A stretch of DNA of 64,000 nt from JBNNGK01 sp050268245 (GTDB taxonomy: Bacteria; Pseudomonadota; Gammaproteobacteria; Enterobacterales; Enterobacteriaceae). The stretch spans positions 21,595 through 85,594 of the forward strand of contig NZ_JBNNGK010000017.1 of the NCBI RefSeq assembly GCF_050268245.1, given 5' to 3'. The notes beneath the pieces are model-generated. The model ran no database searches. It was not told the DNA's origin and was given only the letters and a program-made list of their open reading frames with translations. The translations under genes and the position numbers were made by a program. Below are positions 36,543 to 45,432 of the stretch, piece by piece. The first letter of the stretch is position 1. Every line of letters begins with the position of its first letter.

Positions 36543-38192
36543 CTAGCCTTCGCGCTCCACCAGCAGCGCTTCCAGCAAGTCGAGATCGTGCAACAATTTT
36601 TGCAGTGTCTCATTACTAATTTTTTGCGTCGCCCGTAAGTGATACAACTCCCCACGTTCCGCACGCAATGCGGTTAAACGAAAGCGCCGCTCCAGATTTT
36701 CCAGCTCCAACGCATTTTCAATATCGTCTTTGCTGGCAATTCGCCGCCGCAGTGTCCCCACCACCCGAGAACTGATTTCTTTTAGCACCTGCGGATCGAC
36801 GTTTTCTTCGGTATCCGCGGCCAAACGCTCTTCCATCTTATTAATACTTTCAATCGCCACTTCTGCCGCCATCGCAATCGCCATGCGCTCTTCGCCTTTG
36901 CTGGCGCTCTTATCCGTTACCTGAATACCACGCAGTAACAGCGGCAAGGCCATCACGCCGATCAACAATGACAGCAAAATGACCCCGGTTGCGATAAACA
37001 CCAGCTGATAGCGAGCAGGGAACGCTGAACCATCGCTGAGCAACAGAGGGATCGACAACACACCGGCCAAGGTAATCGCCCCACGAACGCCAGCGAAAGA
37101 GGCCACCCACAGTTCGCGCGTCGTGTAATCGCCAAATAGTAATGGCCGTTTTTTCAGGAAACGCTTGCTGGCCCCTTTCATCAGCCACAACCACGTGAAG
37201 CGCAACACCAATAGCGCCGCATAAATGATGGCAACATCAGCAAACAGATACCAGGTCTGAATCGTCGGATCCAACTCGGCCTGTACGATAGAGGTTTCTA
37301 AAATGCCTGGCAGTTGCAAGCCCAACATGATGAACACCATGCCGTTGAATACAAACTCCAGCATCGCCCAAACACTGTTAGCACGCAGGCGCATCGCCAA
37401 CGGCGCATTGCGGATCACCCCCGATTGACTGATAGTCATCCCCGCCGCGACGGCCGCCAAAATGCCGGAAACGCCGATGTGCTCAGCAATCAAATAAGAG
37501 GCAAACGGCAATAACAGCAACAGCACAATCTGTGTCGCCGGATCGTCACCACTCCAGCGGCTCATGATACGCAGCGATTTACTGTAGACCCAGGTGACCG
37601 CGACCCCGGCCAGCAGGCCACCGATCGCCACTTTCAGGAACTCCAGCGTTGCGCCGCCCACGGTAAAGATCATGGTGCCCATCGCCACCGCAATAGCGAA
37701 TTTGAGCGACACCAAGCCAGAGGCGTCGTTCATCAACGCCTCGCCTTCCAGTACGCCCATAATGGATTTGGGAATACGCCCTTTACCAACAATACCGCTT
37801 AACGCGACCGCATCGGTTGGCGACAGAACCGCCGCCAAGGCAAATGCCGCCACCAGCGGAATCCCCGGTACCATCAGATAAATCAGGTAGCCGACACCGA
37901 CCACGGTGAGCAACACCAATACCAGCGCCAAGCCGAGAATTTCGCGGCCATGGTGAATGAATTCACGCGTTGGGGTTTTCCAACCGTCAGCAAACAGCAG
38001 CGGCGGGATAAACAACACTAAAAACAGTTCAGGATCAAAATCAACGTGCAGCCCGAAATGCGGCCAAGCCAACATGGCCCCAATGGCAATTTGCATTAAC
38101 GGTAACGGCACCTGGAACGGCAACATACGTGTCACCACCCCGGACAGGGAGACCACCAAGATCAAAATAAGAATAGTAAAAAAGATTTCCAT
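36543..38192 (-). CDS. yjcE: monovalent cation/proton antiporter (YjcE type)
   Basis: A 549-residue CPA1-family Na+/H+ antiporter with about 12 membrane helices in the first 410 residues, including the ALAAVLSPTDAVALSG segment with the conserved Asp of the transport site. A charged cytoplasmic C-terminal tail of about 130 residues follows. The length equals that of E. coli YjcE, and the neighbour ghxP/yjcD is also adjacent in E. coli. It likely exchanges Na+ or K+ for protons in pH and salt homeostasis. Confidence 0.9.
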   Translation of the reverse strand: MEIFFTILILILVVSLSGVVTRMLPFQVPLPLMQIAIGAMLAWPHFGLHVDFDPELFLVLFIPPLLFADGWKTPTREFIHHGREILGLALVLVLLTVVGVGYLIYLMVPGIPLVAAFALAAVLSPTDAVALSGIVGKGRIPKSIMGVLEGEALMNDASGLVSLKFAIAVAMGTMIFTVGGATLEFLKVAIGGLLAGVAVTWVYSKSLRIMSRWSGDDPATQIVLLLLLPFASYLIAEHIGVSGILAAVAAGMTISQSGVIRNAPLAMRLRANSVWAMLEFVFNGMVFIMLGLQLPGILETSIVQAELDPTIQTWYLFADVAIIYAALLVLRFTWLWLMKGASKRFLKKRPLLFGDYTTRELWVASFAGVRGAITLAGVLSIPLLLSDGSAFPARYQLVFIATGVILLSLLIGVMALPLLLRGIQVTDKSASKGEERMAIAMAAEVAIESINKMEERLAADTEENVDPQVLKEISSRVVGTLRRRIASKDDIENALELENLERRFRLTALRAERGELYHLRATQKISNETLQKLLHDLDLLEALLVEREG

Positions 38193-38341
38193 GCTTTCCT
38201 TAGACTCTACGGTTCAAATCACAAGGCTCATTGCCAGAGCATACGTGATAGTAGATCACTTTTTTTACCGTGGTGAAAGCTTGTTGTGCCTTTCAAAAAT
38301 AGCGAAATAAAGTAGAAGACTTATCAGAATAAAACCAATAA

Positions 38342-38367
38342 AGCGGGGCGCAGCGCACTGCCCCGCA
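38342..38367 (-). terminator. terminator after ghxP
   Basis: Stem GCGGGGC/GCCCCGC (38343-38349 with 38360-38366), followed on the minus strand by TTTATTGG. It lies 10 bases beyond the ghxP stop. Confidence 0.75.
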
Positions 38368-38376
38368 AAATCAATG

Positions 38377-39738
38377 TCAGATAGCCCATCCACCCGCGTA
38401 GAAGGCAACTAATGCCAGCGCAATCAGCACCGTACCGATGTTGAGCTTTCGCCATTCACCAGAGAAAATACGGCCAATCACTAACGCACTGAAGCCCAAC
38501 ATGATGCCGGTAACAATATTACAGGTCAGCACGATGAATACCGCACAAAGTAACCCGGACATCGCATCAACAAAGTCGTTAAAGTCCAGTTTAGTGACAT
38601 TACTCAGCATCAGCAGGCCAACGTACATCAGCGCAGGCGCAGTGGCATAGACCGGTACCAAATAAGACAACGGTGACAGGAATAAGATCAACAGGAACAG
38701 CAGGCCGACCACCGCGGCCGTCAGGCCAGTTTTGCCACCGGCGGCGGTACCCGCAGCCGATTCGATATACACCGCCGCAGGTGCAGCCCCCACCAAACCA
38801 GAAAAAATGCTGCTCACGGAGTCAGAAGTCAGTGCCTTACCGCCGCTAATAATCTGGCCGTCCTTATCCAGCAGGTTAGCTTGCCCGGCCACCGCACGGA
38901 TAGTGCCGGTCGCGTCAAACACGGCGGTCATCACCAACGCCAGCACGCTAGGCAAAACAACCGGCTGTAACGCGCCCATGATATCCAAACTAAAAATCAA
39001 TGAGTTGCCGTTTTCATCGGCCAGGCTCGGCATGGCAAACAGCCCTTGATATTTCACGGCAGGATCGACAATCAAACCAATTACCGAAATGGCGATAATC
39101 ACCAGCAGAATACCGCCAGGCACCCGCAGTTTTTCCAGCCCAAATATAACCGCCAACCCCAATAGCGTCATCACCACGGGGAAAGACGTGAAAGCCCCCA
39201 GCGCGACGGGCAAACCGTCTAACGGATTCTTCACCACCAATCCAACACCGTTGGCAGCAATCAGCAACAAGAACAGACCGATGCCAATTCCAGTACCGTG
39301 TGCAACGCCCATCGGCAGATTACGTAGGATCCAAGAGCGGATGCCGGTCACTGAGATAAAGGTAAACAGCACGCCCATCAGGAAGACCGCCCCTAACGCG
39401 ACGGGAATGCTGATTTGTTGGCCCAGTACCAGACTAAACGCCGTGAATGCAGTCAATGAAATCGCGCAGCCAATAGCCATCGGCAAATTCGCCCATAACC
39501 CCATCAGCAACGATCCTAAACCGGCGACCAAACAGGTCGCGACGAACACCGCCGTCGGCGGGAACCCGGCTTTGCCCAGCATGCTCGGCACCACAATCAC
39601 CGAATAGACCATCGCCAGGAAGGTCGTCAGACCGGCCACCACCTCTTGGCGTACATTGCTGCCACGCTCTGAGATCTTAAAATATTTATCAAGCCCGCCT
39701 TTTGGTTTAACGGCGTTATTTGCTTGAGAACTCGACAT
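38377..39738 (-). CDS. ghxP: guanine/hypoxanthine permease GhxP
   Basis: A 453-residue NCS2/AzgA-type purine permease with about 12 to 14 membrane helices and very high similarity to E. coli GhxP (YjcD), including the VFDATGTIRAVAGQANLLD and YIESAAGTAAGGKTGLTA blocks. It imports guanine and hypoxanthine with protons. A candidate PurR operator lies 124 bases upstream, in keeping with purine repression. Confidence 0.94.
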   Translation of the reverse strand: MSSSQANNAVKPKGGLDKYFKISERGSNVRQEVVAGLTTFLAMVYSVIVVPSMLGKAGFPPTAVFVATCLVAGLGSLLMGLWANLPMAIGCAISLTAFTAFSLVLGQQISIPVALGAVFLMGVLFTFISVTGIRSWILRNLPMGVAHGTGIGIGLFLLLIAANGVGLVVKNPLDGLPVALGAFTSFPVVMTLLGLAVIFGLEKLRVPGGILLVIIAISVIGLIVDPAVKYQGLFAMPSLADENGNSLIFSLDIMGALQPVVLPSVLALVMTAVFDATGTIRAVAGQANLLDKDGQIISGGKALTSDSVSSIFSGLVGAAPAAVYIESAAGTAAGGKTGLTAAVVGLLFLLILFLSPLSYLVPVYATAPALMYVGLLMLSNVTKLDFNDFVDAMSGLLCAVFIVLTCNIVTGIMLGFSALVIGRIFSGEWRKLNIGTVLIALALVAFYAGGWAI

Positions 39739-39861
39739 GCTGCTTTCCCCTGTGATTTATCGCAAAAGCGGTCATCCGTTCACACGCGGTTACGACGAAA
39801 TCGTTTCCGTCACGTTTGCTGACTTATCCTTCTCCAACGCGGCAAATTGGAGCCACGTAAA

Positions 39862-39877
39862 AGGCAAACGATTAACC
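39862..39877. promoter_or_regulatory. candidate PurR operator for ghxP
   Basis: AGGCAAACGATTAACC matches the PurR consensus ANGCAANCGNTTNCNT at 10 of 12 fixed positions, including the central CG. It is upstream of a purine permease known in E. coli to belong to the PurR regulon. Confidence 0.5.
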
Positions 39878-39911
39878 TTGGTCGCGTGATACGGGTGAAT
39901 TTATGTTGTTC

Positions 39912-40037
39912 TATACCCTAAATAATTCGCGTTGCATTATGGCAGCAAGAGAACGCCCCGCGCTCGGCTGGCTTGAACCAGTCATTCGGGTAAGTGAACA
40001 TCGCCAACAAAGATGCAGCTTAAAATATGACGGGTAT
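39912..40037. repeat. ERIC-like repeat between ghxP and VOC gene
   Basis: A 126-base element runs from TATACCCTAAATAATTCGCG to TGACGGGTAT. Its ends match ERIC termini and its centre includes the TTCGGGTAAGTGAAC segment. The inner part is diverged. It occupies the gap between the divergent ghxP control region and the convergent end of the VOC gene. Confidence 0.65.
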
Positions 40038-40183
40038 CGTCGAAGCAAACGATTATCCAGCCATCTATGTCGCCAGATCAACTAAAGATCGCGACAAACT
40101 AGAGAGAAAGCTGCCCGAACGCCCCATGGTTCAAATGCGATCGCTGCCACACAATTCATCAGCGGGAGCGGCTAAAACTGCGA

Positions 40184-40594
40184 TTATTGCTGCGACGCCA
40201 TCGCCTGTTGATCCATATACATCAGTTCCCAGATGTGACCATCCAAATCCTGAAAACCGTGGCCGTACATAAAACCGTAATCCTGCGGCTGTTGATAAGT
40301 ATTACCACCGGCCGCTATCGCTTTACGCACCAGCTCGTCCACCGCTGCGCGGCTGGGCTGTGACAGGCATAACAGCACTTCCGTGGCCGTGTTGACATCG
40401 CTAATCGGGTTAGGGGTAAACATTTGGAATTTATCGTGGGTTAATAACATCACGTAAATGCTGTCACTCACCACCATGCAAGCCGCGCTGTCGTCGGTAA
40501 ACTGCTGATTAAACGTGAAGCCAAGTTGACCAAAAAATGTCATGGAAGCCGGCAGATTGCTGACCGGCAGATTAACAAAGATTTGCGTCGTCAT
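40184..40594 (-). CDS. VOC/glyoxalase-superfamily protein
   Basis: A 136-residue protein with the paired beta-alpha-beta-beta-beta modules of the vicinal-oxygen-chelate fold, similar to the YaeR/PhnB-like group. The second module contains the GHGFQDLDGHIWELMYMD segment with candidate metal ligands His and Glu. Substrate is unknown. It lies 45 bases after the GST gene and is probably the last gene of a lipocalin-GST-VOC unit. Confidence 0.8.
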   Translation of the reverse strand: MTTQIFVNLPVSNLPASMTFFGQLGFTFNQQFTDDSAACMVVSDSIYVMLLTHDKFQMFTPNPISDVNTATEVLLCLSQPSRAAVDELVRKAIAAGGNTYQQPQDYGFMYGHGFQDLDGHIWELMYMDQQAMASQQ

Positions 40595-40639
40595 AGATCT
40601 TCTCCGATGCAGCCTAATCCATCGAGTATAGTTGAGTGA

Positions 40640-41308
40640 TTAATTCAGTAGATCGTATGGCCCCCCCTGCTCCAACGCCCGTTGATAAGCCGGCCGCGTT
40701 TGTATACGCCGTAAAAAACCACTCAATTTCGGGTAACCATCCAGCCCATTGCGTGCCGCCATCGCCTCAATGGGAAAACTCATTTGAATATCCGCTGCGC
40801 TGAAGTCGTTGCCAACAAACCAGGTATTCGTCGCCAGATGCTGCTCCAGATAATCCCGATGTGTCGCGATCTGTTTATCCAGATATTTTCGTTGTACGCC
40901 TTTACCAATCGCACCGGCGATCGGGCGCATTAGCCACGGCATTGGCGGATGGCCAAGCCGCCCAAAAACCAACTTCATCACCATCAACGGCATCAGCGAG
41001 CCTTCAGCATAATGTAACCAATAACGATACTGCTGACGGGCATGGTAATCCGTCGGTATAAACTGCCCTTGCGCATCGTAGGCTTCCTGTAAATAGTCAA
41101 TGATCGCGCCAGATTCTGCCAGCGTCAGATCGCCATCAACAATCACCGGCGACTTGCCCAACGGGTGAATGTGCTTCAATTCCGCAGGCGCCAGCATTGT
41201 GACGCTATCACGCTGATAGCGTTGTACCTGATAAGGCACCGCCAACTCCTCCAAAAACCACAGAATACGCTGTGAACGTGAATTATTCAGATGATGGACA
41301 ATGATCAC
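40640..41308 (-). CDS. glutathione S-transferase family protein
   Basis: A 222-residue GST. The N-terminal thioredoxin-like domain runs to about residue 80 with the glutathione-binding cis-Pro region (GKSPVIVDGDLTLAESGAI), and an all-helical C-terminal domain follows. Substrate is unknown. Its ATG overlaps the stop of the lipocalin-like gene by 4 bases, so the two are translated together. Confidence 0.87.
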   Translation of the reverse strand: MIIVHHLNNSRSQRILWFLEELAVPYQVQRYQRDSVTMLAPAELKHIHPLGKSPVIVDGDLTLAESGAIIDYLQEAYDAQGQFIPTDYHARQQYRYWLHYAEGSLMPLMVMKLVFGRLGHPPMPWLMRPIAGAIGKGVQRKYLDKQIATHRDYLEQHLATNTWFVGNDFSAADIQMSFPIEAMAARNGLDGYPKLSGFLRRIQTRPAYQRALEQGGPYDLLN

Positions 41309-41748
41309 TGTGACTCCTCAATCCGTTGCCATACCAACTCCCCAATTTGCACACTATTGCCAATTTGCAATGGTGCCGTGCGCAACGTGAGTTTATCGTC
41401 GGTAAAGTTGTAAAAGCGAATTTGTCGGCTGCCGATCCAGTTTGGAAAGGAACACCCTTCGACGAGATGGATAATACGCTGATCCGGTTCATCAATCTGA
41501 TAACGGCCGTAATAGCAGATCATATTGACGAACGCCGCTCGCAACTCTTTATCACTGCCTTGCGTCATGTCGTCCGAGACAAACTTCGGCCGCACCGCGC
41601 TGTACAGCTGCGCCGCCATATTGCCATTGGCATCGTAGTTAATACGCCCTTGGACTTGCGCGCCAAGTGGATAATTGACCGTGCCATCCTCACCTTTAAA
41701 TACCGAAGACACCAAGGACCAATTGCCAATAAAAGCGTTCATCGTCAT
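41305..41748 (-). CDS. lipocalin-like domain protein
   Basis: A 147-residue protein of the lipocalin-like PF13924 type: an N-terminal GNWSLVSSVFKGEDG strand followed by a predicted eight-strand barrel, ending with a LVWQRI strand. There is no signal peptide, so it is likely cytoplasmic. It starts the minus-strand unit with GST and VOC genes and faces the divergent SDR gene. The start at 41748 is chosen over 41742, two codons later; both are plausible. Confidence 0.75.
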   Translation of the reverse strand: MTMNAFIGNWSLVSSVFKGEDGTVNYPLGAQVQGRINYDANGNMAAQLYSAVRPKFVSDDMTQGSDKELRAAFVNMICYYGRYQIDEPDQRIIHLVEGCSFPNWIGSRQIRFYNFTDDKLTLRTAPLQIGNSVQIGELVWQRIEESQ

Positions 41749-41916
41749 TGCCCTTTTCTTTCCGTTCACCTTGTTTAAAGGTAGTGTCGATTCGATACCT
41801 CTGCCAGCGTAGCCAAGCGCAAGCTGGCGATCGCCTTTTTCGGCTAATCGCAGGGGTTGATATGCAGGATACTGAGCCCATTGATTTACCACTGTTCACA
41901 ACGATGGAGAGCAAAC

Positions 41917-42666
41917 ATGACAACATCTCAAGCCTTACAAGGAAAAGTCGCATTCATTCAAGGCGGTTCGCGCGGGATTGGCGCGGCCATCGCGAAACGC
42001 TTAGCGCGTGAAGGTGCAGCAGTCGCCTTCACTTACGTCGCGTCGGCAGATAAAGCCGAATCCGTGGTCAGCGCCATTCGCGCCAACGGAGGTAAAGCGC
42101 TGGCTCTGTGCGCTGACAGCGCCGATGCCGCAGCGCTGCAACAGGCAATTCGACAGGCCGTTAACCATTTCGGCAAACTGGATATTTTGGTCAACAACGC
42201 AGGAGTTCTAGCGATGGGGCAACTTGATGAACTGCCGCTGGAAGCGCTGGATCAAACCTTGTCGATTAACGTGCGCAGTGTATTTGTCGCGAGCCAAGAA
42301 GCCGCGCGCCATATGAATGATAACGGCCGCATTATCAATATCGGCAGTACCAATGCAGAGCGAATGCCGTTAGCGGGCGGCTCCCTCTATGCCATGAGCA
42401 AATCGGCGCTGGTGGGCTTGACCAAAGGCATGGCGCGCGACCTCGGGCCGCGCGGTATCACAGTCAACAACGTACAACCCGGACCGGTCGATACCGACAT
42501 GAACCCTGAGAGCGGCGAGTTCGCTGAACAGTTAAAAGGCATGATGGCAATTGGCCGCTACGGTAAAGACGCAGAGATCGCCAGCTTTGTTGCTTATTTG
42601 GCCGGCCCAGAAGCGGGGTATATTACCGGCGCCAGCCTAACCGTTGACGGTGGTTTCTCTGCATAG
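41917..42666 (+). CDS. SDR-family oxidoreductase
   Basis: A 249-residue classical short-chain dehydrogenase. The cofactor motif is GGSRGIGAAIA (about 16-26), followed by NNAGVLA and the catalytic Ser...YAMSK triad segment near residues 154-158. It resembles the FabG/YkvO-type oxidoreductases that reduce keto groups with NADPH; substrate unknown. It is divergent from the lipocalin-GST-VOC set across 168 bases. ATG at 41917 gives the family N-terminus. Confidence 0.88.
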   Translation: MTTSQALQGKVAFIQGGSRGIGAAIAKRLAREGAAVAFTYVASADKAESVVSAIRANGGKALALCADSADAAALQQAIRQAVNHFGKLDILVNNAGVLAMGQLDELPLEALDQTLSINVRSVFVASQEAARHMNDNGRIINIGSTNAERMPLAGGSLYAMSKSALVGLTKGMARDLGPRGITVNNVQPGPVDTDMNPESGEFAEQLKGMMAIGRYGKDAEIASFVAYLAGPEAGYITGASLTVDGGFSA

Positions 42667-42813
42667 CGGCGCAAATACCACGCGATTTATCCCTTGGGAT
42701 AACGTATCGAGCCCGTTAAAAAAATAGCAATGCCGTTGAGGCAGATAACCATGCTCACGTCATTAATCTGGGCGACGATTGGAATGGTAATGTTCTGAGC
42801 TCACCTTGCAGCT

Positions 42814-42843
42814 AAAAGCCACCTGATGTCAGGTGGCTTTTCA
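42814..42843. terminator. bidirectional terminator between SDR gene and hemB
   Basis: A perfect stem, AAAAGCCACCTGA with TCAGGTGGCTTTT, has a 2-base centre. T-runs occur on both strands, so it can serve both convergent genes. Confidence 0.9.
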
Positions 42844-42866
42844 CGTTAACTTATCGAGCAAGTCGC

Positions 42867-43847
42867 TTAATAATCAACGCCGTTTTCAGCAATATCCATC
42901 GCGAAATAGGAGAGGATAATGTCCGCACCGGCACGCTTGATCGCGCCCAACGATTCCCGCACCACTTTACGCTCATCAATGGCACCCGCCTGAGCGGCAA
43001 ACTTGATCATCGCGTATTCACCGCTGACCTGATAGGCAGCCAATGGTAAACGAGACGCCGCACGAATGTCGCTAATCACATCCAGATACGCGCCTGCCGG
43101 TTTGACCATCAGCGCATCGGCACCTTCCTGCTCGTCCATCAATGATTCACGAATCGCCTCACGGCGGTTCATCGGGTTCATTTGGTAGTTTTTGCGGTTC
43201 CCTTGCAACACACTCCCCCCCGCTTCACGGAAAGGCCCATACAGTGATGAAGCAAATTTAGTGGAATACGCCATGATCGACGTCTCGATAAAACCAGCGG
43301 CATCCAGCGCGCTTCGGATGGCCTGAACCTGACCGTCCATTGCCGACGAAGGAGCAATAAAATCAGCCCCTGCGGCAGCGGCGACCACCGCTTGTTTGCC
43401 AAGGTTGATCAACGTGGCATCATTATCAACGCCATGATCGTGCAGCACACCGCAATGCCCGTGTGAAGTATATTCGCAGAAACAGGTATCAGACATGACG
43501 ATCATTTCAGGTACGGTGTCTTTACAGATGCGTGCCATCCGCGCCACCAGCCCGTCTTCTTTCCAAGTATCGCTCCCGGTCGCATCCATATGGTGAGAAA
43601 TGCCAAACGTCATCACCGACCGAATACCGGCTTTCGCGTAGCGTTCAATTTCATAGGCCAACTTTGACTCAGGAATACGCAGCACGCCCGGCATCGTTTC
43701 GATCACCGCATATTCATCTACCTCTTCTTCAACAAAGATCGGCAGCACCAGATCGTCAACGCTGAATTCGGTTTCTTGAAATAACGTGCGTAACGATTCG
43801 GATTTCCGGAGACGGCGTGGACGAACCTGAGGGAAGTGACTTGACAT
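42867..43847 (-). CDS. hemB: porphobilinogen synthase
   Basis: A 326-residue delta-aminolevulinate dehydratase. The zinc-site cysteines are Cys122, Cys124 and Cys132 (SDTCFCEYTSHGHCG), and the two Schiff-base lysines are Lys197 (AYSTKFAS) and Lys249 (LMVKPAG). It joins two aminolevulinate molecules to make porphobilinogen in heme synthesis, in the cytoplasm. It appears to be a single-gene unit. Confidence 0.97.
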   Translation of the reverse strand: MSSHFPQVRPRRLRKSESLRTLFQETEFSVDDLVLPIFVEEEVDEYAVIETMPGVLRIPESKLAYEIERYAKAGIRSVMTFGISHHMDATGSDTWKEDGLVARMARICKDTVPEMIVMSDTCFCEYTSHGHCGVLHDHGVDNDATLINLGKQAVVAAAAGADFIAPSSAMDGQVQAIRSALDAAGFIETSIMAYSTKFASSLYGPFREAGGSVLQGNRKNYQMNPMNRREAIRESLMDEQEGADALMVKPAGAYLDVISDIRAASRLPLAAYQVSGEYAMIKFAAQAGAIDERKVVRESLGAIKRAGADIILSYFAMDIAENGVDY

Positions 43848-44449
43848 GGGAACTCCTAAAAATTAGCCAGCCTGCTGGATGCACAACGAAAAGAACGGAT
43901 AGCGCGATAATCACGTGGCTAAAACCGGTGTCTGTCTTTTCGTCAGAGAAGGCGTTTGCCTGATTGACTGGCGCTGGGTGTAACGTGTTTATAGCTTATC
44001 ACGCCAACGTATTTTTTATACCTTTGTGCTTTCACCGCCACGGTACGTATCCGTTGCACTACGCCGAAACCGGCTTTCGCCACGGCGCAACATATCATGA
44101 TGTTAATCAACCTGGCATCAGGCGGCTGGATCGTGATCAGCAACAAAAAAACCTGCCGTGGCAGGGCTTCAGGGTTCTTAATGAACAACCGAAGCGGATC
44201 GGTTCGGCTCATCTGGCAACGCTCGTGAGGCATGAAATCCTTTCAACTTAGTCAGTTAGAAAAGATCGGAGACTTTCCGTACATTATTCCGTGAAACATT
44301 CGCGAGCGCAGCACTGCAATCATTACGTTTATCTTTGCACTGCCACTGATAGCCCGCTGTGAGCGAGGAGCGGACGTAAGCCTTACACGAATATAATAAG
44401 CTTGGCGCAAGATCTTAAAAAGAGTGTTTTTAGATACATTCAGAGGTAA
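43848..44449. other. 600-base region without a recognised gene
   Basis: It holds the hemB promoter, the orphan minus-strand terminator at 44143-44170, and short open frames on both strands that match nothing I recognise. The next bases contain a gene remnant, so part of this stretch may be decayed coding DNA. Confidence 0.5.
44143..44170 (-). terminator. orphan terminator, possible small RNA end
   Basis: On the minus strand, CCTGC-CACG-GCAGG is followed by seven T, a strong intrinsic terminator. No protein gene recognisable on the minus strand reads into it. A second hairpin (AACCGAAGCGGATCGGTT, 44187-44204) lies just upstream in that orientation. The pair could be the 3' part of an uncharacterised small RNA. 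Confidence 0.55.
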
Positions 44450-44653
44450 TTTCGTCATCAGCTGACTTCCCGCCAGTTCGGCAAGCTAGTCGATGAGATC
44501 CTAGACTATCGTGATGGGCTATTACTGATTCTGGTCCCACTGACACTGATGAAGCATTACCTTGACGAATACCCGGTTCCATATCTTATGATCCAAAATT
44601 ACTTTTCCACGTACCCAGAAAATTTATGTCTGCGTATGACCATATCTGAATAG
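44450..44653 (+). pseudogene. C-terminal remnant of a DUF1722 (YbgA-like) protein
   Basis: Frame starting at 44450 reads a 67-residue fragment without its own good start. It contains YRDGLLLILVPLTLMKHYL and YPVPYLMIQNYF, which fit the C-terminal DUF1722 domain of YbgA/TudS-type proteins (usual pattern LVPLxVPLTLxxHYxRxxPxPYxxxQxY). An in-frame stop lies directly upstream (44447) and no DUF523 part was found before it. It is therefore a decayed remnant. Confidence 0.6.
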
Positions 44654-44668
44654 ACTGAGGACATCATT

Positions 44669-45124
44669 ATGATTCAAAAAAGAATAGTACTTTGCCTGTC
44701 TTTAGCATCCTTCCTCAGTACTCCTGCTTGGGCAATTAATAAAGAGTACCGGCAAAAACTGGAGCAATCCGGCTGTACGCAAGTGTCCGAAGCCCAGGGG
44801 TGTGATATCAATAAAACAAAGGCAGAAAACACTAAGGCTGGATTCGTCAATAACGATAGCAGCAATGCCTCTACTGCAAGCCCTTATACCGGTCAATGGC
44901 AGGCAGTGAGCGATAGTGGGGCTACCGTGGCCAATATCAGTATTGACGCTTATGATAAAGTGACGATTAATGGTAAGAGCATTAAGGCTAAGAAACTGGA
45001 TGGCGGCCTTCAGTTTAAACAGGGTAAGATTATTTACACCATTCAGGGTGACCGACGCCTAGAAGGCGAAGATGTCTGGCGGGATACAGATGCCGACACA
45101 CAAGGAAAAATCCTCAAAAAGTAA
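44669..45124 (+). CDS. hypothetical secreted protein
   Basis: A 151-residue protein that I do not recognise. It has a clear Sec signal peptide with predicted cleavage after Ala22 (STPAWA), two cysteines in the mature N-terminus (SGCTQVSEAQGCD), a low-complexity Asn/Ser/Thr linker (about 50-72) and a C-terminal half rich in beta strands and lysine. It is expected in the periplasm or outside the cell. It has its own terminator, so it is a single-gene unit, placed between the DUF1722 remnant and ssb. Confidence 0.7.
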   Translation: MIQKRIVLCLSLASFLSTPAWAINKEYRQKLEQSGCTQVSEAQGCDINKTKAENTKAGFVNNDSSNASTASPYTGQWQAVSDSGATVANISIDAYDKVTINGKSIKAKKLDGGLQFKQGKIIYTIQGDRRLEGEDVWRDTDADTQGKILKK

Positions 45125-45131
45125 ACCTGTA

Positions 45132-45168
45132 AGCGAGGGAAAACAGCATGTATTCCCTCGCTATTTTC
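45132..45168 (+). terminator. terminator after the secreted-protein gene
   Basis: AGCGAGGGA pairs with TCCCTCGCT (45132-45140 with 45154-45162), followed by ATTTTC, 8 bases after the stop codon. Confidence 0.8.
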
Positions 45169-45432
45169 AGTCAGTCGTCGACATTATCACTGTCTATTTT
45201 TGTTCTGTCCCTGTTTTCTTCGGTTAAGAACCGGCAACTCAATTTAACGCCCGCTCCTGGCACAAAGTAGCCTTAAATGGCTATGAGCATGCCATGCAAC
45301 AATGCTTTCCATTCCTTCAGCGTAATTGATATCCCAAAAGCACCCAGTCAAATTTTTCCTTTCCAAAAATAAAGAAAGCCCCGAATAGCGGGGCTTCAGA
45401 AGCGATTATTGACATAAAGCTCTATGGTATTT
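45169..45432. other. intergenic tail region before ssb end
   Basis: Between the secreted-protein gene and the convergent ssb gene. Apart from the two terminators at its ends nothing is recognised. Confidence 0.4.
45370..45398 (-). terminator. terminator of ssb
   Basis: AAGCCCCG and CGGGGCTT form the stem around ATTCG-type loop bases. The minus-strand continuation is TCTTTATTTTT, giving a good T-rich tail. It is about 37 bases beyond the ssb stop. Confidence 0.85.

Noticed and set aside
43943..44233. A 96-codon frame on the minus strand upstream of hemB.
   Set aside because: It runs through the orphan terminator hairpin and has no recognisable domain. It is more likely non-coding.
44252..44458. 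A 68-codon frame on the minus strand.
   Set aside because: It is short and of odd composition, with no family recognised, and it abuts the DUF1722 remnant on the other strand.
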